Notes under the pieces: model-generated | Told to the model about the DNA's origin: nothing | Database searches by the model: none | The model's input: the letters and a program-made list of their open reading frames with translations, nothing else | Origin: Phragmitibacter sp965284365 | GTDB lineage: Bacteria; Verrucomicrobiota; Verrucomicrobiia; Verrucomicrobiales; Verrucomicrobiaceae | Assembly: GCA_965284365.1 (NCBI GenBank) | Contig: OZ260079.1 | Location: 5,704,001-5,768,000, forward strand | Reading direction: 5' to 3' | Length of the DNA: 64,000 bases | Position numbers and translations under genes: made by a program | Shown: piece after piece, positions 1-8,589 of the stretch | How the letters are laid out: every line of letters begins with the position of its first letter | Position numbering within the stretch: position 1 is the stretch's first letter

Positions 1-654
1 CTGTGGGAAGACGGCTTCTGCGATCGCTTCCGGCAAATGCACAAGGCCGAGGCACGCGAGGTGCCGGAGGATGATCCACGTATCTACGTCACACGCGCCG
101 CCATCATGACCGACTTCATGAAGGAGATCCGCGCGCTATTGGACGAGACCGCCGCGAACCAGGGGCGCAAGACTCCGTATAAGATTTCACTCGGCACCTT
201 CAGCAAAGAAGCCGACAACAGCTTCTGGGGATTGGACCTACCCAACTGGATCGCGCAAGGGCTCGTCAATGACCTGGGCGTTGCGTGGTTTTCGCATCAC
301 ACCTCCTTCGCACAGCCGGACATGGCGTATTACTCGCGTATCACCAAAGACACGAAGACCAACGTCTATCCCTTCATCATCTCCTGGAAATCAGGCAAGC
401 CGCAGGAACTCTGCAAAACCGTCACTGACTTCTACAAACAAGGCGCCGCCGGCATCGCCATCTGGGACCCGCAGGTGGAGACCGGCTGGTCATTGGCGCC
501 ACATGGAAACCTGTTTGAAACGCTCAGCCTAACAGGGCATCGTGATGTGATGGAGCGCTGGGCGAAAGCTGGTGTGCCGTTGCCCGTGAGTGTGCCAATG
601 AAGCGCCTGGGCGAGAACCATTACAGCCGGTGGTTTCCGACTACGGGGTTCTGA
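1..654 (+). CDS. C-terminal part of a putative TIM-barrel glycoside-hydrolase-like protein (5' end outside window)
   Basis: The frame is open from base 1, so only the last 217 residues are visible and the true start lies upstream. The visible part has alternating hydrophobic strands and helices, a run ending in VYPFIISWKSGKP, and then GAAGIAIWDPQ near residue 155. That pattern (a strand ending in a Trp-Asp at the mouth of a barrel) resembles the last strands of family-10-like hypothetical glycosidases found in Verrucomicrobiota and Planctomycetes. No catalytic pair can be assigned from this fragment. The function is an inference from general fold features. That the stretch is coding is well supported by length and codon pattern. 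Confidence 0.6.
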   Translation: MWEDGFCDRFRQMHKAEAREVPEDDPRIYVTRAAIMTDFMKEIRALLDETAANQGRKTPYKISLGTFSKEADNSFWGLDLPNWIAQGLVNDLGVAWFSHHTSFAQPDMAYYSRITKDTKTNVYPFIISWKSGKPQELCKTVTDFYKQGAAGIAIWDPQVETGWSLAPHGNLFETLSLTGHRDVMERWAKAGVPLPVSVPMKRLGENHYSRWFPTTGF

Positions 655-722
655 ACAGTGACGAAAGAGCACACGTTGTCTTCTGGTGCGTGAGAGCGTT
701 ACCGCTTGGCTGCAACTAAGCA

Positions 723-817
723 AGGAGCGGCGGTCTCCGAACCGCCGAGAGCCTTTTGCTTAGAAGTGAATTGCTATGACAGTCGCCGTCCCCGGCGGTT
801 CGGAGACCGCCGCTCCT
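723..817. repeat. Long perfect inverted repeat of the AGGAGCG palindrome type
   Basis: Bases 723-747 and 793-817 are perfect reverse complements (25 bp) separated by a 45-base loop. The arm begins AGGAGCGGCGGTCTCC. Single-arm palindromes with the same AGGAGCG lead occur at 38253-38277 and 51833-51857, so this is probably a dispersed repeat rather than a gene-specific regulator. It lies between the upstream partial gene and the PEP-CTERM gene, where it could also end transcription, although there is no T run. Confidence 0.75.
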
Positions 818-923
818 AAGTGCAAAGCATCGCAAACCACAGTTCGTGACAGAATTGTGATTCTTTGCCGGTGGTCGGCGAGGCGCGGAGAAGGCAGAAG
901 AGCACTGCCCAATCCCACAAAGT

Positions 924-3038
924 ATGATAAAACCCTTCGCTGCTCTCCCATCGGGAACAGTTTCCAGCCCACTATCATTCCGCACTTCTCTCGCCCTGGT
1001 GATGGGCACAGGTCTTTGTCTGATCGGGTCACCGCTTTTTGCCACTACCTTCATCGTCAATGCTGGCGTCACCAACAGCACTGCCCAGACACTTAACGCG
1101 AATGAATCAGGCACGGTGGCCGCCACAGGGATTCTCACCACGGCTGGGGCGAGAACGGTGCGGCTCAATGGCAACAATGCGACGGTGAACAACTCCGGGA
1201 CGATCAGGGAAACGACCAACGGACGTGCCATTCACGACAATACCGGGGGCTTCACAGGACTCTCGATTACCAATCAGAGCATCGGCCTGATCCAGGGCAA
1301 CGAAGGTGATGCGGTCAAGATTGGCAACAGTGGGATCACGATCGATAATTTTGGAACGATTGTGTCTCTCCTGAACGGTCAAGCCCTAGATCTGGACAAC
1401 ATCGCAGACAAGACCAATACCGTGACCAATCGTGCCGGTGGGGTGGTCCGCTCCGGCGCCACGAATGGTGAAGCAGCGATTGCGACGGGTAACGGCACGA
1501 TCATTGACAACTATGGAACCATTGAAGCCCTGAAGGTAGGCGACGATGGGAGTCATGCCATCGACTACAATGCGCATACCGGAGTATCTCTCATCGTGAG
1601 ATCCACGGGAATAGTCGATGGCGGCAATCACGGGATCACGGGCGAGAAGGCATCGACCATCACCGTGGAAAACGGAGGCCAACTCATTGGCAGACATGGT
1701 TCGGGTGTCAATATCGACAGTGATAATGCTTCTGGCACTGGAACGCCCATCGTCGATAACAATTACTTTACGGTAACTGTCACCAACTCGGGGCTGATCA
1801 GCGGGGACTACAGCGCCACTGCCGGTGGGCCGGGTGACGGTGACGGGGTGGATGTCGATGAACTGGTGGCGATCACCAACAACAGCACAGGCATCATTCG
1901 CGGGACTGGCGCTGCTGGCAATGACGCCAATGCCCAGGGCAACAATACCGAAGGCATCGCTGCGGGCGGTGGCACGATCAACAACTACGGATCAATCTAT
2001 GGCGAGACGCTCACGGGTGACCAGACTCGCAAAGGACGCGGCATTGTCATGGACAACGGCATCGACGGTTCCGCGCTAGCGCTGACAAACATCTATAACT
2101 ACAGCACGGGCACGATTGAAGGCCGGGATGGCGCGGCAATCATCCTACGCGGAAGTTTTGGTGACAGGATTGAGAACAATGCTGGAGGTGTGATTCGCGG
2201 CACCGGAGGAGAGACCTCCGTGTTTATGGATGGCGGCATAGACGTGCTGATCAATGGTGGCCTCATCGAGAACGTGAGCGTGGGCGGCAACACTGTGGAT
2301 ATGGGCTCTGACAATGACACGCTGACCAATGCATCGACCGGGGTGATCAAGGGCAGCGGGCCACAGGTGGTGCAGTTGGGAGGTGGCGCTGACATTGTTT
2401 CCAGCGCGGGCAGCATCGAGCACACGACTGGCGGCACTGCCATCGATCTGGGATCGGGCGCGGATCAGCTCACGTTCACCGGTAGCGCCGTGGTGAAAGG
2501 CGACATTGATGGCGGCTCCGAATCGGACTCCCTGGACATCAGCACCGCCGCCCCTTTTGCTTATGAAGGCACCTGGAGTAACATCGAGAATGCTTCTGTC
2601 GCTAGCGGATCCACTCTGGCAGTTGGCTTTGCCAGCAGTGCGGCGGGTATCCTCGAACTGGAGAATACCACGTTGTCCTTGCTGTCAGGCAGCACTTTGA
2701 GTTTTGACCTGTTTGCGGGTGGATCGAACGATAGCGTGCTGGTAGGTGGCAGCAGTTCACTGGCCCTCGCTGGCATTCTGGACCTCAATCTAGCTTCAGG
2801 CTTCTCTGCCCAAGTCAATGACTGGTTTCAACTCACGAGCGGCACCGGCCCCACCGGGCAGTTCTCCGGCCTTGCAGAAGGAGCTTTCCTTGCCGAAGCC
2901 GGCTACTCCTTTCAGATTACCTATGTGGGCGGAAGCGGTAACGATGTGGCCCTGCGGGTCGCTGCGGTTCCAGAGCCTTCAAGAGCGATGCTGGTACTGA
3001 TCGGCGGGTTGTTCTTCCTGGCGAGACGGCGGCGGTGA
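924..3038 (+). CDS. PEP-CTERM-anchored, beta-helix-rich surface protein
   Basis: This is a 704-residue exported protein. Residues 1-40 form a long signal peptide with hydrophobic core TSLALVMGTGLCLIG and an Ala cleavage site at SPLFA. Residues 45-600 carry irregular repeats of the type NxGTI/NSGLI/NYGSI every 20-40 residues, as in autotransporter-like beta-helix passengers. The C-terminus (about 680-704) is a PEP-CTERM sorting signal: VPEPS, a hydrophobic segment, then four Arg. PEP-CTERM tails are known to be processed by exosortase during export to the envelope or matrix. No exosortase gene lies in this window. There is no C-terminal autotransporter barrel, so anchoring by PEP-CTERM is the better reading. 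No strong Shine-Dalgarno precedes the ATG. The specific role is unknown. Confidence 0.85.
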   Translation: MIKPFAALPSGTVSSPLSFRTSLALVMGTGLCLIGSPLFATTFIVNAGVTNSTAQTLNANESGTVAATGILTTAGARTVRLNGNNATVNNSGTIRETTNGRAIHDNTGGFTGLSITNQSIGLIQGNEGDAVKIGNSGITIDNFGTIVSLLNGQALDLDNIADKTNTVTNRAGGVVRSGATNGEAAIATGNGTIIDNYGTIEALKVGDDGSHAIDYNAHTGVSLIVRSTGIVDGGNHGITGEKASTITVENGGQLIGRHGSGVNIDSDNASGTGTPIVDNNYFTVTVTNSGLISGDYSATAGGPGDGDGVDVDELVAITNNSTGIIRGTGAAGNDANAQGNNTEGIAAGGGTINNYGSIYGETLTGDQTRKGRGIVMDNGIDGSALALTNIYNYSTGTIEGRDGAAIILRGSFGDRIENNAGGVIRGTGGETSVFMDGGIDVLINGGLIENVSVGGNTVDMGSDNDTLTNASTGVIKGSGPQVVQLGGGADIVSSAGSIEHTTGGTAIDLGSGADQLTFTGSAVVKGDIDGGSESDSLDISTAAPFAYEGTWSNIENASVASGSTLAVGFASSAAGILELENTTLSLLSGSTLSFDLFAGGSNDSVLVGGSSSLALAGILDLNLASGFSAQVNDWFQLTSGTGPTGQFSGLAEGAFLAEAGYSFQITYVGGSGNDVALRVAAVPEPSRAMLVLIGGLFFLARRRR

Positions 3039-3110
3039 AGGCGGACCGACGAGGCTAGGTTTAGTGAATCAGTGATTTCCAGCAACGGATCTTGAGCAGC
3101 GTACCGTGCA

Positions 3111-3401
3111 CTATGGAACCGGTATCCACCAATGAGCACATGGCCCGAAGATCATAAAATCCTCGCTCCATTCCGCAGGCCCGGCATTTTGTAACATAAG
3201 GTCATCCCATCGTTCAATGACTTCACCTTCACTTATTTTCAAATACGCTACGACCGGAGCGTCACTACCGCTGCCAGGTGTGACGTGCAACCGAATCCAA
3301 GGAGTCACCCTGTAGACTTCTACGACATACTTGCCGTCTGGACTTACCTCTTTTGAGTGAAACTCTTCCTTGGGCCAGAATGTCCAATAGCCACAAATCA
3401 A
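3111..3401 (-). CDS. Small hypothetical membrane-anchored protein
   Basis: About 96 residues are read from a TTG at 3401. The same frame stays open upstream and encodes GVIFLIVLICGYWTFW, a typical single N-terminal membrane segment, so the real start is probably further upstream. It is followed by a short soluble part (SPDGKYVVEVYRV, then a Trp-rich end). Upstream is an eight-base G run on the coding strand (C run at 3421-3428). One more G would join this frame to a GTG start reading MKLVGGGVIFL. The small protein is therefore either started at a non-standard codon, affected by a sequencing error, or slipped at the homopolymer. No family was recognised. It is cotranscribed in principle with the gene ending at 3487. 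Confidence 0.5.
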   Translation of the reverse strand: MICGYWTFWPKEEFHSKEVSPDGKYVVEVYRVTPWIRLHVTPGSGSDAPVVAYLKISEGEVIERWDDLMLQNAGPAEWSEDFMIFGPCAHWWIPVP

Positions 3402-3486
3402 GACGATCAGGAAGATGACTCCCCCCCCACGAGTTTCACGGCCTGAGCAGGCCGTAGCGTCTTTATTTGGATTTCACGCGGGACCT

Positions 3487-4092
3487 TCATTGCGATTGGT
3501 TGGCTATTTCTTCTTCCCGCTTGATGCCATGAGCATCCAAGAGTGCATTCAAAATAGTCGGCTCTGCTTTTGCTTGGTCGGATGCCATATAGATGTCCCC
3601 TACCTTCTCGCCGTTGACCGACAGAATGGCATGAGCACACTCATAGCAAATCAGCATGTCGTGGGTACCCTCGGAGGTTGTCACCCGAAGTCCGTGTCTA
3701 GGGTTGAAACAGGCGGCGTAGAAATTAGCCCAGTGTTTACCGGCTTGATCAAGCTCATGGACAGCAGACGCAATGCTCGCGAGATCTGCTTTTGAAGTGG
3801 CTTCAAAATAGCCCAGAACTGGACGACCGTGAAACTCGCCAAATTCGGTGACCAGCGGCTTCGGCGTATAGTTGGAATCGGTGAATCGGCTTGGGTCATC
3901 CCTGACAGACAGATATGGGCTGACCGAATAGACCTGAACGGATGTCGCCTCCAGGTAAGGCTTCAGTTGTGCCGTGGTATACTTGTTGTCGGGATGGAAC
4001 GCCCTCCAGACTGTGTAGGACAAGAATACAACCACCGCCAGCGAGAGCGCGAGGATAATGCGTAGTGAGGTGCGCTTCGGAATGAGCTTCAT
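3487..4092 (-). CDS. Hypothetical membrane-anchored protein with PRHG and CYEC motifs
   Basis: This 201-residue protein has a single N-terminal membrane segment (about residues 10-28, IILALSLAVVVFLSYTVW) and an extracytoplasmic domain. The central CFNPRHGLRV and the later LICYECAHAILSVNG, with Cys residues spaced inside a beta-sandwich-like pattern, resemble a widespread uncharacterised family of small bacterial proteins that share PRHG followed by an ICxxC strand. No biochemical role is known to me for that family. It is the first of several small leftward membrane or secreted genes between 3.1 and 7.3 kb, with only loose operon spacing to its neighbours. Confidence 0.7.
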   Translation of the reverse strand: MKLIPKRTSLRIILALSLAVVVFLSYTVWRAFHPDNKYTTAQLKPYLEATSVQVYSVSPYLSVRDDPSRFTDSNYTPKPLVTEFGEFHGRPVLGYFEATSKADLASIASAVHELDQAGKHWANFYAACFNPRHGLRVTTSEGTHDMLICYECAHAILSVNGEKVGDIYMASDQAKAEPTILNALLDAHGIKREEEIANQSQ

Positions 4093-4192
4093 CGTGATTC
4101 TGATGAATAAATTCTATCAAGACGCATTTCAGGAAGCGATAGAACAATCTTCGGTGCGCATAAGAGCCCGTGGTGCCGGCGCATGACCTCAG

Positions 4193-4492
4193 CTACGATG
4201 TTCTAACGTCTCCGAGGAAATAGAACACCATCAGCATATATGAACTCACCACCATGAGATGGTAGACGCGACTCCGCTTTTGGATGAAGAATCCGAACGA
4301 AGCCAAGACCGGCAAAGTCAATAGAAACAAAAGGAGGCCGGACCTTAGCCTTATGGGATCGCAGAGCCATGACACCATGATATACCACTGCACTCCAATC
4401 ATCAGCAGGGTCAAGGCGAGGTAGAAAAGGTCGTAACGCGCGGCGCTGGCTGGCGTTGCACTTTTTACGTCGGATTTTTTCTCTGAGGTCAT
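4193..4492 (-). CDS. Small integral membrane protein, unknown function
   Basis: This is a 99-residue ORF with three predicted membrane segments: LFYLALTLLMIGVQWYI, GLLLFLLTLPVLASFGFFI and YHLMVVSSYMLMVFYFLG. A short charged N-terminus (MTSEKKSD) starts at the ATG at 4492. It lies 24 bases downstream of another small membrane protein on the same strand, so the two are likely cotranscribed. A longer overlapping frame (4203-4739) lacks the hydrophobic organisation and is taken as a shadow. No homologous family was recognised. Confidence 0.55.
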   Translation of the reverse strand: MTSEKKSDVKSATPASAARYDLFYLALTLLMIGVQWYIMVSWLCDPIRLRSGLLLFLLTLPVLASFGFFIQKRSRVYHLMVVSSYMLMVFYFLGDVRTS

Positions 4493-4516
4493 ACACGTGG
4501 CAATCAGCCAGACGAC

Positions 4517-4846
4517 TCATGGGGATTTTGAACTGAGGTAGGCAACTGCCGCCCCTGCGCAAATGGCATATACACCGATAAGCATGAGGGCAACTGGCAA
4601 CGGACGGAATCGGCGAATACCAAATGCGAACGCCGTCGCCAATAAAGGAAACTGCAGCGAGGCCGTGAGTAGCATCAAAATCGTGTCGCCTCTTAACACC
4701 GGCACGTACACGACAGGAAACCATAACGCGACATTCCAAAGGTCAGGCACCTTGTAGAGGAAGGTGTGCTGGAATCCAAGCACTGTGAGAACCATGGACA
4801 GGGCGTAAGCGATCACAATAACAGAAGCACGACAACCAGGTTTCAT
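4517..4846 (-). CDS. Small integral membrane protein, unknown function
   Basis: The ORF can be read from 4870, but the ATG at 4846 is preferred because the coding strand has CGGAGGACTCAC directly before it, a strong ribosome binding site about seven bases away. The resulting 109-residue protein (MKPGCRASVIVI...) has about four hydrophobic helices, including VIVIAYALSMVLTVLGF, TILMLLTASLQFPLLATAF and VALMLIGVYAICAGAAVA. No family was recognised. It is probably the first gene of a two-gene unit with the membrane protein at 4193-4492. Confidence 0.6.
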   Translation of the reverse strand: MKPGCRASVIVIAYALSMVLTVLGFQHTFLYKVPDLWNVALWFPVVYVPVLRGDTILMLLTASLQFPLLATAFAFGIRRFRPLPVALMLIGVYAICAGAAVAYLSSKSP

Positions 4847-4904
4847 GTGAGTCCTCCGAGGTTGAAGCAAAGCGAAACTTCGCTTTAACCTCCCACCCCC
4901 TTAC

Positions 4905-6194
4905 CTACGACTTCTCCAGCGCCGTGCTTCTCCCCAACGACAACCTAGGCACCATCGCCACATAGTGTTGCAGCCAGCAGACGATGTAGAAGAGCCAAAC
5001 CTGCAGCCTTAGCTTCCAGCCGAGATTGGTATTACCGGCAACCAAGTTGTTCACGGCCCACTCCATGCCTTTGGGAGGCTTGGGAGTCATAAAGACTTCG
5101 AAGGAATGGTTGTCGTAGAACATCTTGATCATGCTCAGGAAGATGCCGCACATCTCTCCGACTTTCTTGGTATAAGCGGCCTGCTCGGATGCGCTGAGAA
5201 CGCGTTTCTGTGAGTCAGCTTTGATGATGTTCTGCGCGGCCAGGTAGCCGGACTTGATCGAGAGCATCACACCGGAAGAAAAGATGGGATCGATAAAGCC
5301 AGCGGCATCCCCGACGAGCAGCCAGCGGTCACCGGCATTGCGCAGATGACGGTAGGTGTAGTCTCCCGCGAAATTGAAGTCGCAGACTCGCTTCGCGTTG
5401 CCGAGGCGAGCCTGCATCTCCGGAGTCGTGGCAACGACGTGCTCAAAGCACTCTGCGGGAGTAAGCCCCGTGGACTTGAAATGCTCCGCTGTCTGCACCA
5501 GTCCGACAGAAGTCTTCTCCGCATCCAGCGGGATGATCCAGAACCAGCCAAAGCCGAGGCGCACCACCGTGATGTGACCATCGGCAGGCGGGTCGTTGCG
5601 TTTCACGTTATGAAAATGCGCAAAGGTCGCGAACTTCTTCGGCATGCCGAGATCCGTCTTCTCCAGACCAAGTTGTTTGCCTAGAAAGGCATCGCGGCCG
5701 CTCGCATCCACCACCCAGCGGGCTCGCAGTTCGCGGGTTTCACCCTGATATTGGCAGGTAACGGTGACGTGATCCTCCTGGATGTTCGCCTGCTGCACCT
5801 TCGCCTGCTGCCAGACTTCGCAGCCTTGGGTGATGGCATTATCGAGCAGAAGGTGGTCGAACTTCGAGCGCTCTACCTGGAAGGTCTGGGCATAAGCCTC
5901 GCCCAGGTAGCGGCCAAAGAGCACCTGAATGCGAGCCTGGGCATTTCCCAGCACGAACTCGGCGCCGAGCTTCTTCATGAAGCCTGCCGCGAGAAGCTTG
6001 TCCCAAACGCCGATCTTTTTCAGCACATCGTTGCCGAAGGGAATGAGCGACTCGCCCACATGAAAGCGCGGGAAGGTCTCCCGCTCCAGGATCAGCACTT
6101 TCTTACCCGCTTGCGCCAAAGCCGCACCCGTGATGCTCCCCCCTGGTCCACCGCCTATCACAATCACGTCGTGCGCTGCTGCTGTCTCTGTCAT
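4905..6194 (-). CDS. FAD-dependent oxidoreductase of the flavin halogenase / geranylgeranyl reductase superfamily
   Basis: This 429-residue flavoprotein has an N-terminal Rossmann motif (VIVIGGGPGGS, residues 10-20), the superfamily signature RFHVGESL (43-50), GWFWIIP near 215-221, and the second FAD motif GDAAGFIDPIFSSGV near 296. GWFWIIP fits the WxWxIP pattern that marks flavin-dependent halogenases, and the RxHxGESL box is also shared with them. Many environmental members of this clade have no known halogenation activity, and the substrate cannot be deduced here. The C-terminus is hydrophobic (WLFYIVCWLQHYVAMVP), suggesting membrane association. No partner flavin reductase or biosynthetic cluster is adjacent. 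The superfamily is certain; the halogenase activity is only a possibility. Confidence 0.85.
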   Translation of the reverse strand: MTETAAAHDVIVIGGGPGGSITGAALAQAGKKVLILERETFPRFHVGESLIPFGNDVLKKIGVWDKLLAAGFMKKLGAEFVLGNAQARIQVLFGRYLGEAYAQTFQVERSKFDHLLLDNAITQGCEVWQQAKVQQANIQEDHVTVTCQYQGETRELRARWVVDASGRDAFLGKQLGLEKTDLGMPKKFATFAHFHNVKRNDPPADGHITVVRLGFGWFWIIPLDAEKTSVGLVQTAEHFKSTGLTPAECFEHVVATTPEMQARLGNAKRVCDFNFAGDYTYRHLRNAGDRWLLVGDAAGFIDPIFSSGVMLSIKSGYLAAQNIIKADSQKRVLSASEQAAYTKKVGEMCGIFLSMIKMFYDNHSFEVFMTPKPPKGMEWAVNNLVAGNTNLGWKLRLQVWLFYIVCWLQHYVAMVPRLSLGRSTALEKS

Positions 6195-6357
6195 GGTGTG
6201 TTTGTATCAGATCTGTCTTGCTGAGATTCGCACAAACTACAAGGTTCGCACTCATTGTGAACCACTTTTCGGCCCACAACGTCGAGATCGCCATACAGAG
6301 GCCGGTCATCGGAACAGCTCATCGCCTTCCCAGACGCGAGCTCCGGGTGACTACTGC

Positions 6358-6906
6358 CTATTCCTTGTCCTGAAACCGCTTCAAATCGATCAGCTCAAAG
6401 CTGGCCATGTGATTGAAGATGGCCGTGTATTCCTCCCAAAGTTCCTTGGGAGCGCCGGCGGTGGTGATGATGACCATATCGATCGTGTCGCTCCAGAAAC
6501 AGGAATACATGATTTGATACTTCCCTTCGATTGTCTCGATCCCCACCCGGGTGAAACCGCCTTGTTCGCTCTCTGGAACGGTGCTGACAAGTTTCTCGGC
6601 TTTATCAGCTTTCTTCCGCGCAAAATCGAAAACGAACTCCTTGGCAGTTTTGCCGGTTCCCTCCTTGACGCCGTTGAAGGTCTGGATCCGCATCCCTGTT
6701 TCATAAGGACCTTTATCAGGATCTTCCTTGGAGAGGATCCACGAGTATGATGGCCCTCGATGACGCTCCGCGTAAAACCAACCTTCAGGCCGATCGATCT
6801 TGCCGCCCAGTGGCTCCAGCATTTGTTCGACGTATTTGGTCTCAGCAAGGGCCAATGTGGCGACGCTGCTGAAAAGCACGAAAAGTGACATGGACGCTTT
6901 TCTCAT
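6358..6906 (-). CDS. Secreted hypothetical protein
   Basis: This 182-residue protein has a clear signal peptide (MRKASMSLFVLFSSVATLALA, cleavage after ALA). The mature part contains RPEGWFYAE, KGPYETGMRIQTF and a C-terminal alpha/beta region. The layout (an early Pro-x-x-Trp, a Gly-Pro-x-x-x-x-x-x-Ile strand, and a late amphipathic helix) resembles the exported protein at 60150-60689, so the two may be distant paralogues. No function was recognised. Its start overlaps the stop of the upstream membrane protein gene in an ATGA arrangement, so translation is probably coupled. Confidence 0.7.
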   Translation of the reverse strand: MRKASMSLFVLFSSVATLALAETKYVEQMLEPLGGKIDRPEGWFYAERHRGPSYSWILSKEDPDKGPYETGMRIQTFNGVKEGTGKTAKEFVFDFARKKADKAEKLVSTVPESEQGGFTRVGIETIEGKYQIMYSCFWSDTIDMVIITTAGAPKELWEEYTAIFNHMASFELIDLKRFQDKE

Positions 6907-7247
6907 CGGTTGAAGGCAGCGAAAGGGCGAGTGAAGGGATTTAGTGCGGCGTAGACAAATAAAAGGGCCACGCCCGCCACGAGGACTATGCCCAGAGTGA
7001 TGCAGGCAAATTCAAGACTCCTACCTGTTTTATTACTTGAGCAACGGAGCGAGATTAAAGTCCAAACTATGGGAAGCAGGAGGAACCACCCTCCATAATA
7101 ACGCAGAAACAGCGCCATGGTATTCCATCGCACCCAAGTCGGGTTTTCAGGATATCCCGACGCCTTGAGAACTATGCCGAGGGCGAAGAAACCCAGTATC
7201 ACAACCAATGCCTGAGCGAGAGCTATCTGGGTAATGCTGCGCGTCAT
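6903..7247 (-). CDS. Small four-helix membrane protein, unknown function
   Basis: This 114-residue protein has hydrophobic segments ALAQALVVILGFFALGIVL, GGWFLLLPIVWTLISL and LGIVLVAGVALLFVYAAL. Its stop overlaps the start of the secreted protein gene (6903-6906, ATGA), indicating a two-gene operon in which a membrane protein precedes a secreted partner. No family or catalytic motif was recognised. Confidence 0.65.
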   Translation of the reverse strand: MTRSITQIALAQALVVILGFFALGIVLKASGYPENPTWVRWNTMALFLRYYGGWFLLLPIVWTLISLRCSSNKTGRSLEFACITLGIVLVAGVALLFVYAALNPFTRPFAAFNR

Positions 7248-7314
7248 TTAGCGTACAGAATGCCACAATTCACTCCTTCAGTCGAGACATTGGTTAGATG
7301 CACGCTCCTGTGAC

Positions 7315-8589
7315 TTAGCCCACCTTCACCGGCTGATTCGTCTGATACGACTTCGTCAAAGCGGCAACGATCTTCATATCAGCCAATCCCATGCTGCCCG
7401 GCGTACGGCACGTTTCTTCTCCGAAGACCACGGAGGAGAAATGATCCATCTCGGCGGCGAAATGGTCCGCGGCATCGAGCATGATTTCCTTGGCTTCGGC
7501 ATTGCCCTTTTTGGCGTCGCCCAGCTTCAGATGCAGACGGGTGCCGCGATAGCTGAAGGCGGGGTCCATGCGGAGATAACCTTCCGTCCCTTGCACGCGG
7601 TAGAAGCGGCTTTCACCCATACCAAACGAGGCGTCGCAATGAGCGATCACGCCGGAGGGATACTTCATGGTGAAGGAAACACTTTCGGGCACCTCGCGGA
7701 AGCGTGGGTCATCGGCGGGCTGTTGCGCATGGGCGAAGACTTCCACCGGCTCTTCATTGAGGCAATAGCGCGCGGCATTGATGCTATACACGCCCACATC
7801 ACCGAGTGGGCCGCCCGCGAGTTCGCCACTGAGTCGAATGTTTGGAGCCTGCACATTCTGACCATTGGTTGAGACGAAGGTCTTGATCTTACCCAGCGCA
7901 CCGCTCTTGCAGATCTCCATGGCCTTCATGTTAAAAGGCTCATAGTGCAGCCGATAGGCGATCATGAGTTCTTTCTTCGTTTCCTTCGCGGCGGCGATCA
8001 TGTCCTCGCTTTCTTTCACCGTGGCGGCCATGGGCTTTTCACAAAGGACATGCTTGCCCGCCCGCAAACCACGAATGGTGTACTCCGCGTGCATGCTGTT
8101 GGGCAGGACAATGTAGATGATGTCCACGTCCTTGTTCTTCGCCAGTTCGTCGAAGTTCTCGTAGTTATAGATGGCGTCCGACTTGATGCCGTAATGTTCG
8201 GCGACTTTCTTTGCCTTGTCAGGGTGACCACTTACCAAAGCGACAGGTTTTGATTTCTCGCATTTCGCAAAGGCAGGCAGGATCTCATATAGTGATAACT
8301 CGCCAAGGCCAACAATGGCCCAGCCTGCTTTCTTCTTCGTTTCAGGAAGCTGGAGCTTGGGTGGTTGTTTGTCAGGCGGTGCCAAAGGCACGGCACCTTT
8401 GCCACCGGCAGCCTTTCCACCACTGGCGGCGGCGGCACTGTCCGGCGCATTTGCGGCAATCGCAGGAGCACTAATGGGATCCGTGGGCGCGGCAGCGGAA
8501 AGGCCCTGTGCGGCTCCGGCGATGGCGGAGAGGCCGGCGGCGGACATGAGGAAATCGCGGCGATTACTGGAGAGAGGCGTGTGGTCCAT
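7315..8589 (-). CDS. Tat-exported Gfo/Idh/MocA-family NAD(P)-dependent oxidoreductase
   Basis: This 424-residue protein starts with a twin-arginine signal (SNRRDFLMSAAGLSA, Arg10-Arg11). An Ala/Pro/Gly-rich linker (about 35-75) precedes a Rossmann domain beginning WAIVGLGELSLYEI near residue 90. The family's CEKPMA motif, whose Lys lies at the active site, is near 183. The C-terminal alpha/beta domain contains GGPLGDVGVYSINAARY, the usual substrate-site helix. The closest known behaviour is periplasmic glucose-fructose oxidoreductase, which also keeps a tightly bound cofactor after Tat export. Such paralogues are abundant in Verrucomicrobiota and Planctomycetes and are thought to act on sugars. 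The exact substrate is unknown. Confidence 0.88.
   Translation of the reverse strand: MDHTPLSSNRRDFLMSAAGLSAIAGAAQGLSAAAPTDPISAPAIAANAPDSAAAASGGKAAGGKGAVPLAPPDKQPPKLQLPETKKKAGWAIVGLGELSLYEILPAFAKCEKSKPVALVSGHPDKAKKVAEHYGIKSDAIYNYENFDELAKNKDVDIIYIVLPNSMHAEYTIRGLRAGKHVLCEKPMAATVKESEDMIAAAKETKKELMIAYRLHYEPFNMKAMEICKSGALGKIKTFVSTNGQNVQAPNIRLSGELAGGPLGDVGVYSINAARYCLNEEPVEVFAHAQQPADDPRFREVPESVSFTMKYPSGVIAHCDASFGMGESRFYRVQGTEGYLRMDPAFSYRGTRLHLKLGDAKKGNAEAKEIMLDAADHFAAEMDHFSSVVFGEETCRTPGSMGLADMKIVAALTKSYQTNQPVKVG

Noticed and set aside
4203..4739. 178-codon minus-strand frame overlapping two small membrane genes
   Set aside because: It lacks hydrophobic helices or motifs and conflicts with two better ORFs, one with a strong ribosome binding site.
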